Shown here one piece after another: positions 44,925-52,320 of a DNA stretch of 64,000 bases (position 1 is its first letter; each line of letters begins with the position of its first letter). The stretch covers positions 62,001 through 126,000 of the forward strand of contig NZ_JALIEB010000007.1 of assembly GCF_025755255.1 (NCBI RefSeq), given 5' to 3'. The position numbers and the translations under genes are program-made. The DNA is from Roseobacter sinensis (GTDB taxonomy: Bacteria; Pseudomonadota; Alphaproteobacteria; Rhodobacterales; Rhodobacteraceae). Below the pieces are notes generated by a model, which made no database searches, was not told the origin of the DNA, and saw only the letters and a list, made by a program, of their open reading frames with translations.

Positions 44925-46892
44925 CTATTCCGCCGCGACAGCCTGCGGATCTGCAAGGGTCACAATGTCCATCATGATGGTATTGAGCTCGAAATCCTTT
45001 GGCGTATAGACTCGGGCGACGCCCATGGATTTGAGCCGCTCCGCATCGTCATCCGGAATAATGCCGCCGACAATAACGGGAATGTGACCGAGGCCCGCAG
45101 CGCGCATTTGGGTCATCACATCCTCGACCAGGGGAATATGGCTGCCCGACAGGATCGAAAGTCCGACCACATGGGCTTCGTCTTCCTGCGCGGCTGCCAC
45201 GATCTCGGATGGTGTGAGGCGAATGCCTTCGTAGGCGATGTCCATGCCGCAATCGCGGGCGCGCACAGCGATTTGCTCGGCACCATTGGAGTGCCCGTCG
45301 AGGCCCGGCTTGCCGACGAGGAACTTGAGCCGGCGACCGAGCCTGTCGCTGACCGCATCAACGGCATCGCGCAGATCATCAAGCCCTTCGGTCTTGTTGG
45401 AACGCGCACCAGAGACGCCCGTCGGTCCACGATACTCGCCGTGCACCGCGCGCATCTCGGCAGCCCATTCGCCGGTGGTCACCCCGGCCTTGGCGGCGGC
45501 GATCGAGGGGGCCATGACGTTGCGGCCTTCCGCCGCCGCCGCCCGCAGATCGGCCAGGGCGCGGCGGACGGCATCGGCATCGCGTTCTGATCGCCAAGCG
45601 TCGAGGCGCGCGATCTGATCGGCTTCGACCGCCGGATCGACCACCATGATCCCGCCGTCACCCGTCATCAGCGGCGAGGGTTCGCCCTGCTGCCATTTGT
45701 TCACCCCAACGACGATGGTCTCGCCAGCTTCGATCCGGCCCAGACGGTCCGAATTGCTGTCCACAAGACGCGCCTTCATGTAGTCGATGGCCTCAATGGC
45801 GCCGCCCATGCCATCGAGCGTGGCAAGCTCATGCCGCGCGCCCGCCTTCAAGGCTTCGACCTTCGCGTCCACCGCCGGGTTGCCGTCAAAGAGGTCATCG
45901 AACTCCAGAAGATCGGTTTCATAGGCCATGATCTGCTGCATCCGCATCGACCACTGCTGGTCCCACGGGCGCGGAAGGCCGAGCGCTTCGTTCCAGGCCG
46001 GAAGCTGCACCGCCCGCGCCCGCGCCTTTTTCGACAGGGTCACGGCCAACATCTCGATCAGGATCCGGTAGACGTTGTTCTCGGGCTGCTGCTCCGTCAG
46101 ACCCAGCGAGTTCACCTGCACCCCATAGCGGAAGCGGCGAAATTTCGGATCCTCCACGCCATAGCGCTCGCGGCAGATCTCGTCCCAGAGATCCACAAAG
46201 GCGCGCATCTTGCACATCTCGGTGACAAATCGGATGCCCGCGTTCACGAAGAAAGAAATACGCCCCACGAGCACGGGGAAATCCTCTGCCGGGACGCGCG
46301 GTTTCAGCGCATCCAGCACAGCCGTGGCAGTCGCCAGTGCAAAGGCCAGTTCCTGTTCCGGTGTCGCCCCCGCCTCTTGCAGATGGTAGGAGCAGACGTT
46401 CATCGGGTTCCATTTGGGCACGTTGGTATAGCAGTACTCGGCCACATCCGCGATCATCTTGAGGCTGGGCGCGGGCGGGCAGATATAGGTGCCGCGGCTG
46501 AGATACTCCTTGATCAGATCGTTCTGCACCGTGCCTTGCAGCTTGGAGACATCGGCGCCCTGTTCCTCGGCCACCGCGATATAGAGCGCCAGCAGCCAGG
46601 GCGCCGTCGCGTTGATTGTCATGGAGGTGTTCATCTGTTCCAGCGGGATCTGGTCAAACAGCGTGCGCATGTCGCCCAGATGGCTGATCGGCACGCCGAC
46701 CTTGCCGACCTCTCCGCGGGCCAGCACATGGTCGCTGTCATAGCCCGTCTGGGTCGGCAGATCGAAGGCCACGGAGAGCCCCGTCTGGCCCTTTGCGAGG
46801 TTGCTGCGGTAGAGCGCATTCGACGCTTTCGCCGTGGAGTGCCCCGCATAGGTACGAATCAACCAGGGGCGGTCTTTCTGGACGTCGGACAT
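44925..46892 (-). CDS. ecm: (2R)-ethylmalonyl-CoA mutase
   Basis: Coenzyme-B12 enzyme of the EMC pathway: ethylmalonyl-CoA to methylsuccinyl-CoA. 655 aa, the usual length for Ecm, slightly shorter than methylmalonyl-CoA mutase. N-terminal TIM barrel with RPWLIRTYAGHSTAKASN, and a C-terminal B12 domain with DGHSNG for the base-off His ligand. The H-S-N form, not the H-D-R of methylmalonyl-CoA mutase, marks the Ecm clade. The promoter gap has the TTGC direct repeat; luxR, ccr and acyltransferase follow across the region. Confidence 0.95.
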   Translation of the reverse strand: MSDVQKDRPWLIRTYAGHSTAKASNALYRSNLAKGQTGLSVAFDLPTQTGYDSDHVLARGEVGKVGVPISHLGDMRTLFDQIPLEQMNTSMTINATAPWLLALYIAVAEEQGADVSKLQGTVQNDLIKEYLSRGTYICPPAPSLKMIADVAEYCYTNVPKWNPMNVCSYHLQEAGATPEQELAFALATATAVLDALKPRVPAEDFPVLVGRISFFVNAGIRFVTEMCKMRAFVDLWDEICRERYGVEDPKFRRFRYGVQVNSLGLTEQQPENNVYRILIEMLAVTLSKKARARAVQLPAWNEALGLPRPWDQQWSMRMQQIMAYETDLLEFDDLFDGNPAVDAKVEALKAGARHELATLDGMGGAIEAIDYMKARLVDSNSDRLGRIEAGETIVVGVNKWQQGEPSPLMTGDGGIMVVDPAVEADQIARLDAWRSERDADAVRRALADLRAAAAEGRNVMAPSIAAAKAGVTTGEWAAEMRAVHGEYRGPTGVSGARSNKTEGLDDLRDAVDAVSDRLGRRLKFLVGKPGLDGHSNGAEQIAVRARDCGMDIAYEGIRLTPSEIVAAAQEDEAHVVGLSILSGSHIPLVEDVMTQMRAAGLGHIPVIVGGIIPDDDAERLKSMGVARVYTPKDFELNTIMMDIVTLADPQAVAAE

Positions 46893-46967
46893 GGCAACCT
46901 CATGAATCGCTCAAAGCAATTATATTACGCTGAGAGGTTGATATCTGGAACATTATGGCGTTGTCAA

Positions 46968-46985
46968 TTCGCTGCGTTGCGGCGA
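46968..46985. promoter_or_regulatory. TTGC-N4-TTGC-like site, ecm promoter
   Basis: TTCGC, TGCG, then TTGCGGCGA, second TTGC 8 bp after the first (C)GC core; 76-93 bp before the ecm ATG and in the inverse direction relative to ecm. One mismatch in the first half-site. Confidence 0.5.
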
Positions 46986-46989
46986 GAGA

Positions 46990-47583
46990 CTATTCTGCCG
47001 TCACGTGCCAGAGCATCTGCGTCGCTGACCGAAACCGGAACATCACCTCGAACACCCCGGTCTCTTCGACAGCGGTTGCCAGAAAGCCCTTTCGTTCATA
47101 GAGCGCCTTTGCCCGCGGGTTTGTATCGATCACATCGAGGCGAAGCGCGCGCTTGCCCAATCGCTGAACCTTGGCCTTCATCGCATCGAGCAAAACACCA
47201 CCGATCCCCTGGCCGCGCGCATCGCTCCGCACGCAGATGCCATCCATGAGCAGGATGTCCGGGCTGACATCGCGGTCCACCACCGACAGGACGAGCCCGC
47301 GCCAGAGCCCGCCGACATAGCCGTATATGCGTTGAAGGTCGGGCAGATCGCCTCCTACAAGCGCGCCGTCTTCCGTCTTGAACCCGGCGATCCCGAGGAT
47401 TCGTCCTTCGGCATCCCGTGCGACGAGGGCGAACCGCGGGTCCAGCACCGCCGCGAGGAACGTCAGGGCGCGCGCCTCGGGGCCCAGGTATCGCCCCAAC
47501 TTGTGGCCGAAGGCCTGCCAGTAGAGCGCGGCGACCACCGGCCGTTCGTGCGGTTCAAATCCATCGCTCAGGGTGACATCCAT
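46990..47583 (-). CDS. GNAT family N-acetyltransferase
   Basis: 197 aa. The acetyl-CoA-binding V-x-x-x-x-R-G-x-G-x-G stretch is VRSDARGQGIGGVL near residue 118, then LDVIDTNPRAKALYERKGF, the usual C-terminal GNAT strand and helix. Substrate unknown. Same strand as ecm, 97 bp upstream, divergent from the PlsB-like gene (45 bp). Confidence 0.85.
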   Translation of the reverse strand: MDVTLSDGFEPHERPVVAALYWQAFGHKLGRYLGPEARALTFLAAVLDPRFALVARDAEGRILGIAGFKTEDGALVGGDLPDLQRIYGYVGGLWRGLVLSVVDRDVSPDILLMDGICVRSDARGQGIGGVLLDAMKAKVQRLGKRALRLDVIDTNPRAKALYERKGFLATAVEETGVFEVMFRFRSATQMLWHVTAE

Positions 47584-47628
47584 GGATTTGATATTGTCCT
47601 CGCGGGCCGCTCCTGCAAGGGTCTGGCC

Positions 47629-48996
47629 ATGACGCAGGTCGTTGAGATACCGCTTTGGCTCTTTGTGCTGATCGTGCTCTTTGCGGCTGTGACCTTAGCG
47701 TCGCACTTTCTTTTTCCTTCGGTGCGCTGGTTCTTCCGTCGCCGGTTGGAGCGCGCCGTCACCCGCCTCAACCAGCGGCTGACCCGGCCGATCGAGCCTT
47801 TCAAGCTCGCCCGCCGCTACGACATGATCCAGCGGCTGATCTATGATCCCGAGGTCAGCCGGGAGATTGCCAACCACGCAAGGACGAACAACGTCCCGGA
47901 GAATGTGGCCTTCGAGCGGGCCCGCGCCTATGCGCGGGAAATCGTCCCCAGCTTCAGCGCCTTTACCTACTTCAGTCTCGGAACGCGCATGGCGCGGCTG
48001 CTGGTCCGGTCGGTCTATACGGTCTGGACCGGGCCACGCAACGATGTGGTCATCGGCGAGATCCCGAAGGACGCAACGGTGGTCTTTATCATGAACCACC
48101 GGTCCAATATGGATTACGTTCTGGTCACTTATCTGGCCGCGCAGAGCTCGGCACTGTCCTATGCAGTTGGCGAATGGGCACGGGTCTGGCCGCTGAGCCA
48201 GCTTATTCGGATGATGGGGGCGTATTTCATCCGGCGTAAGTCGCGGGGGGGACTCTATCGCAAGATCCTGGCGCGCTATGTGCAGATGGCCATTGCCGGT
48301 GGTGTGGCGCAGGGGATCTTCCCGGAGGGCGGGTTGAGCCTGAACGGGCGCCTGATGCCACCCCGGCTGGGGCTGCTGTCCTATGTGATCGACGGCTATG
48401 ATCCGGAGGGCCGGGACGTGGTGTTCGTCCCCGTCGCCATCAACTACGACCGGGTGCTGGAGGACCGGGTGCTGATCGCTGCGGGCAAGCGGGGGGACCG
48501 GCGGTTCGGGGCACGGATTTCGGTGGCCTTGAAATTCATCCTCAGCAAGTTCTGGCAGGGTTTGCGGGGGCGCGTTACGCGGTTCGGCACAGCAGCGGTG
48601 GTCTTCGGTGCACCACTTTCCTTGCGGGAGTTTGGTGCGGACAGACCCGTCGAGGAGCTGGCGGAGAGCCTGATGGACCGGATCTCCGATGTCATGCCGG
48701 TCCTTGTCGTGCCACTTGTCTGTCACGTCATCGGGGATCAGGAGGCGCCGGTGCCGGAAGCTGCGCTGGTCGAGGCTGTTCGTGATCTCGCCCGCCCGCT
48801 GTCCTCGCGGATGCCCGAAGGCGCGCTCGACACGTTGCCGGAGGCGGTGCGCGACGCGCTGCTGCAATTGCGCAAGCACGGGGTGCTGGAAGAGACAGCG
48901 GTAGGCTGGAAGGCGTCAGCGGATCAGGATGCGGTTGTGCAGTACTACGCCAATTCGGTTGCGCATCAGTTGGAGAACAGCGCAACTGCGGCATAA
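47629..48996 (+). CDS. Glycerol-3-phosphate acyltransferase (PlsB-like)
   Basis: 455 aa from the ATG at 47629; the open frame reaches 300 bp further but runs antisense through the GNAT gene. N-terminal membrane helix (about 7-28), a helical region, then the acyltransferase core with NHRSNMDY (HX4D), the RRKSRGGLYRK G3P-contact block and FPEGGLS. The order and spacing fit the alphaproteobacterial PlsB-like enzymes that attach acyl chains to glycerol-3-phosphate. It lies directly upstream of ccr in the same orientation, as I recall also for other EMC-pathway bacteria. Confidence 0.85.
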   Translation: MTQVVEIPLWLFVLIVLFAAVTLASHFLFPSVRWFFRRRLERAVTRLNQRLTRPIEPFKLARRYDMIQRLIYDPEVSREIANHARTNNVPENVAFERARAYAREIVPSFSAFTYFSLGTRMARLLVRSVYTVWTGPRNDVVIGEIPKDATVVFIMNHRSNMDYVLVTYLAAQSSALSYAVGEWARVWPLSQLIRMMGAYFIRRKSRGGLYRKILARYVQMAIAGGVAQGIFPEGGLSLNGRLMPPRLGLLSYVIDGYDPEGRDVVFVPVAINYDRVLEDRVLIAAGKRGDRRFGARISVALKFILSKFWQGLRGRVTRFGTAAVVFGAPLSLREFGADRPVEELAESLMDRISDVMPVLVVPLVCHVIGDQEAPVPEAALVEAVRDLARPLSSRMPEGALDTLPEAVRDALLQLRKHGVLEETAVGWKASADQDAVVQYYANSVAHQLENSATAA

Positions 48997-49045
48997 AATT
49001 CTGCGTTCGCGAAGTCATAAAATTACAAAAATGACGCTTCAGATG

Positions 49046-49062
49046 TTGCAATGTTGCGCAAC
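49046..49062 (+). promoter_or_regulatory. TTGC-N4-TTGC direct-repeat site, ccr promoter
   Basis: TTGC at 49046 and TTGCGCAAC at 49054, 8 bp apart, 79-95 bp before the ccr ATG. The second half-site is also a TTGCGCAA palindrome. Confidence 0.65.
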
Positions 49063-49140
49063 ACTGCATATCCAAGCCTCAGGCGCCGCGATTCTGCATC
49101 GCGGCATAGTTATCAGTATGTCGTTCAGCAGGAGGCTCAT

Positions 49141-50421
49141 ATGGCACTGGACACCACCATCGCGCACTACGAGGCGCCAGAGAAAGACCTATATGAGATG
49201 GGAGAGATGCCTCCCATGGGTTACGTGCCCAAGCAGATGTACGCTTGGGCCATCCGCCGCGAACGTCATGGCGAGCCTGATACGGCAATGCTGCAAGAAG
49301 TGGTCGACGTGCCGGAACTCGACAGCCAGGATGTGCTTGTCCTCGTGATGGCGGCGGGCGTGAACTACAATGGTGTCTGGGCCGCTTTGGGCGTGCCGAT
49401 CAGCCCGTTCGATGGTCACAAGCAGCCTTATCACATCGCGGGCTCCGATGCCTCTGGGATTGTCTGGGCGGTGGGCGACAGGGTGACCCGCTGGAAGGTG
49501 GGCGACGAGGTCGTGATCCACTGCAACCAGGATGATGGCGATGACGAGCACTGCAACGGCGGCGACCCGATGTATTCGCCCAGCCAGCGGATCTGGGGAT
49601 ATGAGACCCCGGATGGATCGTTCTCGCAGTTCACCCGCGTGCAGAGCCAGCAGCTCATGCCGCGCCCAAAGCATCTGACCTGGGAAGAGGCGGCCTGCTA
49701 TACGCTGACACTGGCGACGGCCTATCGCATGCTCTTTGGTCATGAGCCGCATGACCTCAAGCCGGGCCAGAACGTGCTGGTCTGGGGCGCCTCGGGCGGT
49801 CTTGGCTCTTACGCGATCCAACTGATCAACACAGCGGGGGCCAATGCCATCGGTGTGATCTCGGACGAAAGCAAGCGGCAGTTCGTCATGGATCTGGGCG
49901 CCAAGGGCGTGCTGAACCGCAAAGACTACAACTGCTGGGGGCAGCTGCCGACCGTGAACACACCGGAATATGGCGAGTGGTTCAAGGAAGCGCGCAAGTT
50001 CGGCAAGGCGATCTGGGACATCACCGGCAAGGGTGTGAACGTCGACATGGTGTTCGAGCATCCGGGTGAGGCGACCTTCCCGGTCTCCACATTCGTGGTG
50101 AAGAAAGGCGGCATGGTCGTGATCTGCGCCGGGACCACGGGGTTCAACCTGACGTTCGATGTGCGCTACATGTGGATGCACCAGAAGCGTCTGCAGGGCA
50201 GCCACTTTGCGCATCTGGCGCAAGCCTCGGCCGCGAACAAGCTGATGCTTGAGCGACGACTCGACCCCTGTATGTCCGAGGTCTTCACCTGGGCCGATCT
50301 GCCGCAAGCGCATATGAAGATGATGCGCAACGAGCATAAACCCGGCAACATGTCGGTTCTGGTTCAGGCGCCGACCACGGGACTGCGGACCTTTGAAGAC
50401 GCGCTGGAGGCCGGTCGTTAA
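49141..50421 (+). CDS. ccr: Crotonyl-CoA carboxylase/reductase
   Basis: Key EMC-pathway enzyme: NADPH-dependent reductive carboxylation of crotonyl-CoA to (2S)-ethylmalonyl-CoA. 426 aa from the ATG at 49141 (CAGGAGG ribosome site); a further upstream in-frame Met has no family sequence. MDR-type fold: catalytic-domain AAGVNYNGVW, then the NADP fold WGASGGLGSYAIQ near residue 217, and FEHPGE. Length and the EAACYTLTLATAYRML stretch fit the Ccr clade rather than generic reductases. Marks the organism as using the EMC pathway for acetyl-CoA assimilation. Confidence 0.96.
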   Translation: MALDTTIAHYEAPEKDLYEMGEMPPMGYVPKQMYAWAIRRERHGEPDTAMLQEVVDVPELDSQDVLVLVMAAGVNYNGVWAALGVPISPFDGHKQPYHIAGSDASGIVWAVGDRVTRWKVGDEVVIHCNQDDGDDEHCNGGDPMYSPSQRIWGYETPDGSFSQFTRVQSQQLMPRPKHLTWEEAACYTLTLATAYRMLFGHEPHDLKPGQNVLVWGASGGLGSYAIQLINTAGANAIGVISDESKRQFVMDLGAKGVLNRKDYNCWGQLPTVNTPEYGEWFKEARKFGKAIWDITGKGVNVDMVFEHPGEATFPVSTFVVKKGGMVVICAGTTGFNLTFDVRYMWMHQKRLQGSHFAHLAQASAANKLMLERRLDPCMSEVFTWADLPQAHMKMMRNEHKPGNMSVLVQAPTTGLRTFEDALEAGR

Positions 50422-50603
50422 CCCGCGATCTCTATGGTTTACCGAAGACAGGCGCTCGCGAATCACGTATGTGTTACGCGAGTGTTTCCCGTTATGGTTG
50501 TGACGCTGTTTAGTATCAACGACTTACGATTTTGGGTCTCACCATTTCTGGGGAGTACATAACCGCGAATTTTCAGCAGACGTTCATACATGTTAGAGTT
50601 GTA

Positions 50604-50618
50604 TTAATCTTTCGTTAA
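50604..50618 (+). promoter_or_regulatory. CtrA-type box TTAA-N7-TTAA ahead of luxR
   Basis: TTAA (50604-50607), 7 bp, TTAA (50615-50618), followed by C. It is 21 bp before the small ORF at 50640. Exact match to the full CtrA consensus. The surrounding 218-bp gap (50422-50639) is AT-rich and contains no gene. Confidence 0.6.
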
Positions 50619-50639
50619 CCTTTAAGAGGCGAGTCTGCT

Positions 50640-50855
50640 ATGCGAAGTGATTGGATTTTGGACGTTCTCACGGACTTGAAGACATTTGCGACTGCAAACG
50701 ACCTGCCGGTGCTGGCCGAGCAGTTGGATGACACCGCGATTGTTGCTCTTGCCGAGATCGCCGCCCTTCACGAGAGGACGCAGGGCACGGCACATGGTAG
50801 CGAACACGACGGTGGAGGAAGTTTTGGCGGAGCTGGAGCGGGCGGACACGCTTGA
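50640..50855 (+). CDS. Short helical protein overlapping the luxR start
   Basis: 71 aa (MRSDWILDVLTDLKTF start, TTTAAGAGGC upstream as a ribosome-like site). An amphipathic, acidic helix-rich N-terminal 45 residues (ANDLPVLAEQLDDTAIVALAEIAALH) and a Gly-rich, disordered tail that lies over the luxR 5' end in another frame (62-bp overlap). I recall a very similar small protein upstream of luxR in other roseobacters, which argues that it is real. It may affect luxR translation or be a small partner protein. The tail is probably unconserved. Confidence 0.6.
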   Translation: MRSDWILDVLTDLKTFATANDLPVLAEQLDDTAIVALAEIAALHERTQGTAHGSEHDGGGSFGGAGAGGHA

Positions 50856-51513
50856 ATCCATCGAGGATGCCATCTTCACGCTCAGACAGCACTTCCAGGT
50901 TCAGAACATGGTCTACCACTGGGTGGACAGTGCCGGCGAACAGTACGGCTATGGCACCTACCCGCTGGACTGGGCCGCACGATATCAGGAGCAGAACTAC
51001 ATTCGGATCGATCCGGTCATCGCGGGCTGCTACAAGCGGTTCCACCCGGTCGATTGGAAAAAACTGGACTGGTCAGGCAAGGCGGTCCGGGCGTTCAAGG
51101 CAGAGGCAGTTGAATACGGCATAGGCAATCAGGGCTACTCCATTCCGATTCGTGGACCTAATGGGCAGTTCGCCCTGTTTACCGTGAATCACACCTGCGA
51201 CGACGAGGAATGGGAGGCCTTTACGGAGAAGAACCGGCGCGAACTCATCCTGATCGCGCATTATTTTAACCAAAAGGCGCTCGAGTTCGAACCGAACCGG
51301 GCGCCGGAAGAATCGCAGCCGCTCTCGCCGCGCGAGATCGACGCCATGACCTTGCTTGCGATCGGGTACAGCCGTGCCCAAGTCGCTGAAACGCTTTCGA
51401 TTTCGGAGCATACGCTGCGGGTCTACATCGAAAGCGCGCGGTTCAAACTGGGGGCGTCGAACACCACGCACGCGGTCGCACGCGCCCTCAGCCGCGGATT
51501 GATCGTCGTTTGA
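50794..51513 (+). CDS. luxR: LuxR-family quorum-sensing regulator
   Basis: 239 aa from the ATG at 50794. N-terminal autoinducer-binding domain (about 15-160) has the LuxR-type YPLDWAARYQEQNYIRIDPV (Trp, Tyr, Asp-Pro), FHPVDW, and GYSIPIRGPNGQFALFTV. The C-terminal GerE HTH is SPREIDAMTLLAIGYSRAQVAETLSISEHTLRVYIESARFKL. The frame is open to 50686, but that start has no domain. Partner of the luxI gene that follows; same strand, 115 bp apart. Confidence 0.93.
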   Translation: MVANTTVEEVLAELERADTLESIEDAIFTLRQHFQVQNMVYHWVDSAGEQYGYGTYPLDWAARYQEQNYIRIDPVIAGCYKRFHPVDWKKLDWSGKAVRAFKAEAVEYGIGNQGYSIPIRGPNGQFALFTVNHTCDDEEWEAFTEKNRRELILIAHYFNQKALEFEPNRAPEESQPLSPREIDAMTLLAIGYSRAQVAETLSISEHTLRVYIESARFKLGASNTTHAVARALSRGLIVV

Positions 51514-51540
51514 AACGGCCCTCGTCCCCGCCCTGATCCG

Positions 51541-51575
51541 TTAACGCCACGCGCGTTTCGGTTTGGTGGCGTTAA
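51541..51575. promoter_or_regulatory. Inverted repeat in the luxR-luxI gap
   Basis: Perfect 10-bp arms TTAACGCCAC (51541-51550) and GTGGCGTTAA (51566-51575), 15-bp spacer, 54 bp before luxI. No T tract. Either a luxR terminator-like stem or a regulator site. Confidence 0.6.
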
Positions 51576-51628
51576 ACAAGCTCAAGCTACTCCTTTGGTC
51601 ACGCCTTGCACTGATCAAAGGAAAACAC

Positions 51629-52267
51629 ATGCTTCGTTACATCTACGCTGATCAACTCGCCCGTCATCCGAAACTCGCGGCTTCCATGTTCAAAGACCGC
51701 GCGGATCAGTTCAAGACGCGGTTGGGATGGGAGGTGAGCGTCGACGATACGGGTGCGGAGCGGGATGAATACGACGCGATGAACCCGCTCTACGTGATCT
51801 GGGAGCTTCCCGACGGCACCCACGGCGGTTCGATGCGCTTTCTGCCGACGACCGAGCGCACCATGGTCAACGATCATTTCACCCATCTGATCGGCGGTGG
51901 CACGATCACCAGCCCGCTGATCTGGGAATGCACGCGATTCTGCCTCAACCGCGAAGCGCCGAGCCGTGTCGCAGCCGCGCTGATGCTGGGCGGTGGCGAG
52001 ATCATGAACGGCTTCGGGGTCAGGCACTTCGTCGGCGTGTTCGATGCGCGGATGGTGCGCATCTACCGCATGATCGGATCCTCGCCCGAGGTTCTGGGTA
52101 CCGAAGGCAAGGGGCGTGATGCGATCAGCGTCGGTCTTTGGGAGTTTGCGCCGGAGGCACAGGCCAAGGTCGCGGCGCGGGCGGGTGTTTCGCTGGAACT
52201 CTCACGCCTGTGGTTCGACCGCGCTTTCGGCCGCGGCGTTGCGCGCCAACTGGCCTGCGCCGGCTAA
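51629..52267 (+). CDS. luxI: Acyl-homoserine-lactone synthase
   Basis: Makes N-acyl-homoserine lactone from S-adenosylmethionine and an acyl carrier or acyl-CoA. 212 aa from the ATG at 51629 (AAAGGA upstream). Family residues: Arg 24, Phe 28, Trp 34, Asp 46, Asp 49 and Arg 70 are present in register, and ECTRFCLNR is the acyl-chain/S-AdoMet block. Chain length cannot be told from sequence. With ccr upstream, short-chain acyl-CoA metabolism and signal synthesis are neighbours; this ccr-luxR-luxI order is known from many roseobacters. Confidence 0.95.
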   Translation: MLRYIYADQLARHPKLAASMFKDRADQFKTRLGWEVSVDDTGAERDEYDAMNPLYVIWELPDGTHGGSMRFLPTTERTMVNDHFTHLIGGGTITSPLIWECTRFCLNREAPSRVAAALMLGGGEIMNGFGVRHFVGVFDARMVRIYRMIGSSPEVLGTEGKGRDAISVGLWEFAPEAQAKVAARAGVSLELSRLWFDRAFGRGVARQLACAG

Positions 52268-52295
52268 ACCAGCCAAGGTGACATCTGGCACCTGC

Positions 52296-52320
52296 GGCGC
52301 GGCCCCTGTAGGGTCGCGCC
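52296..52320 (+). other. Hairpin ending at the helicase start codon
   Basis: A 10-bp stem (52296-52305 with 52311-52320, one G:T pair), 5-nt loop, directly against the ATG at 52321. No Shine-Dalgarno; TAGGGT within it resembles a -10 box, so a leaderless mRNA is another reading. Confidence 0.45.

Noticed and set aside
47332-47628. Longer start for the PlsB-like protein
   Set aside because: It would overlap the GNAT gene antisense and adds no membrane or acyltransferase sequence.
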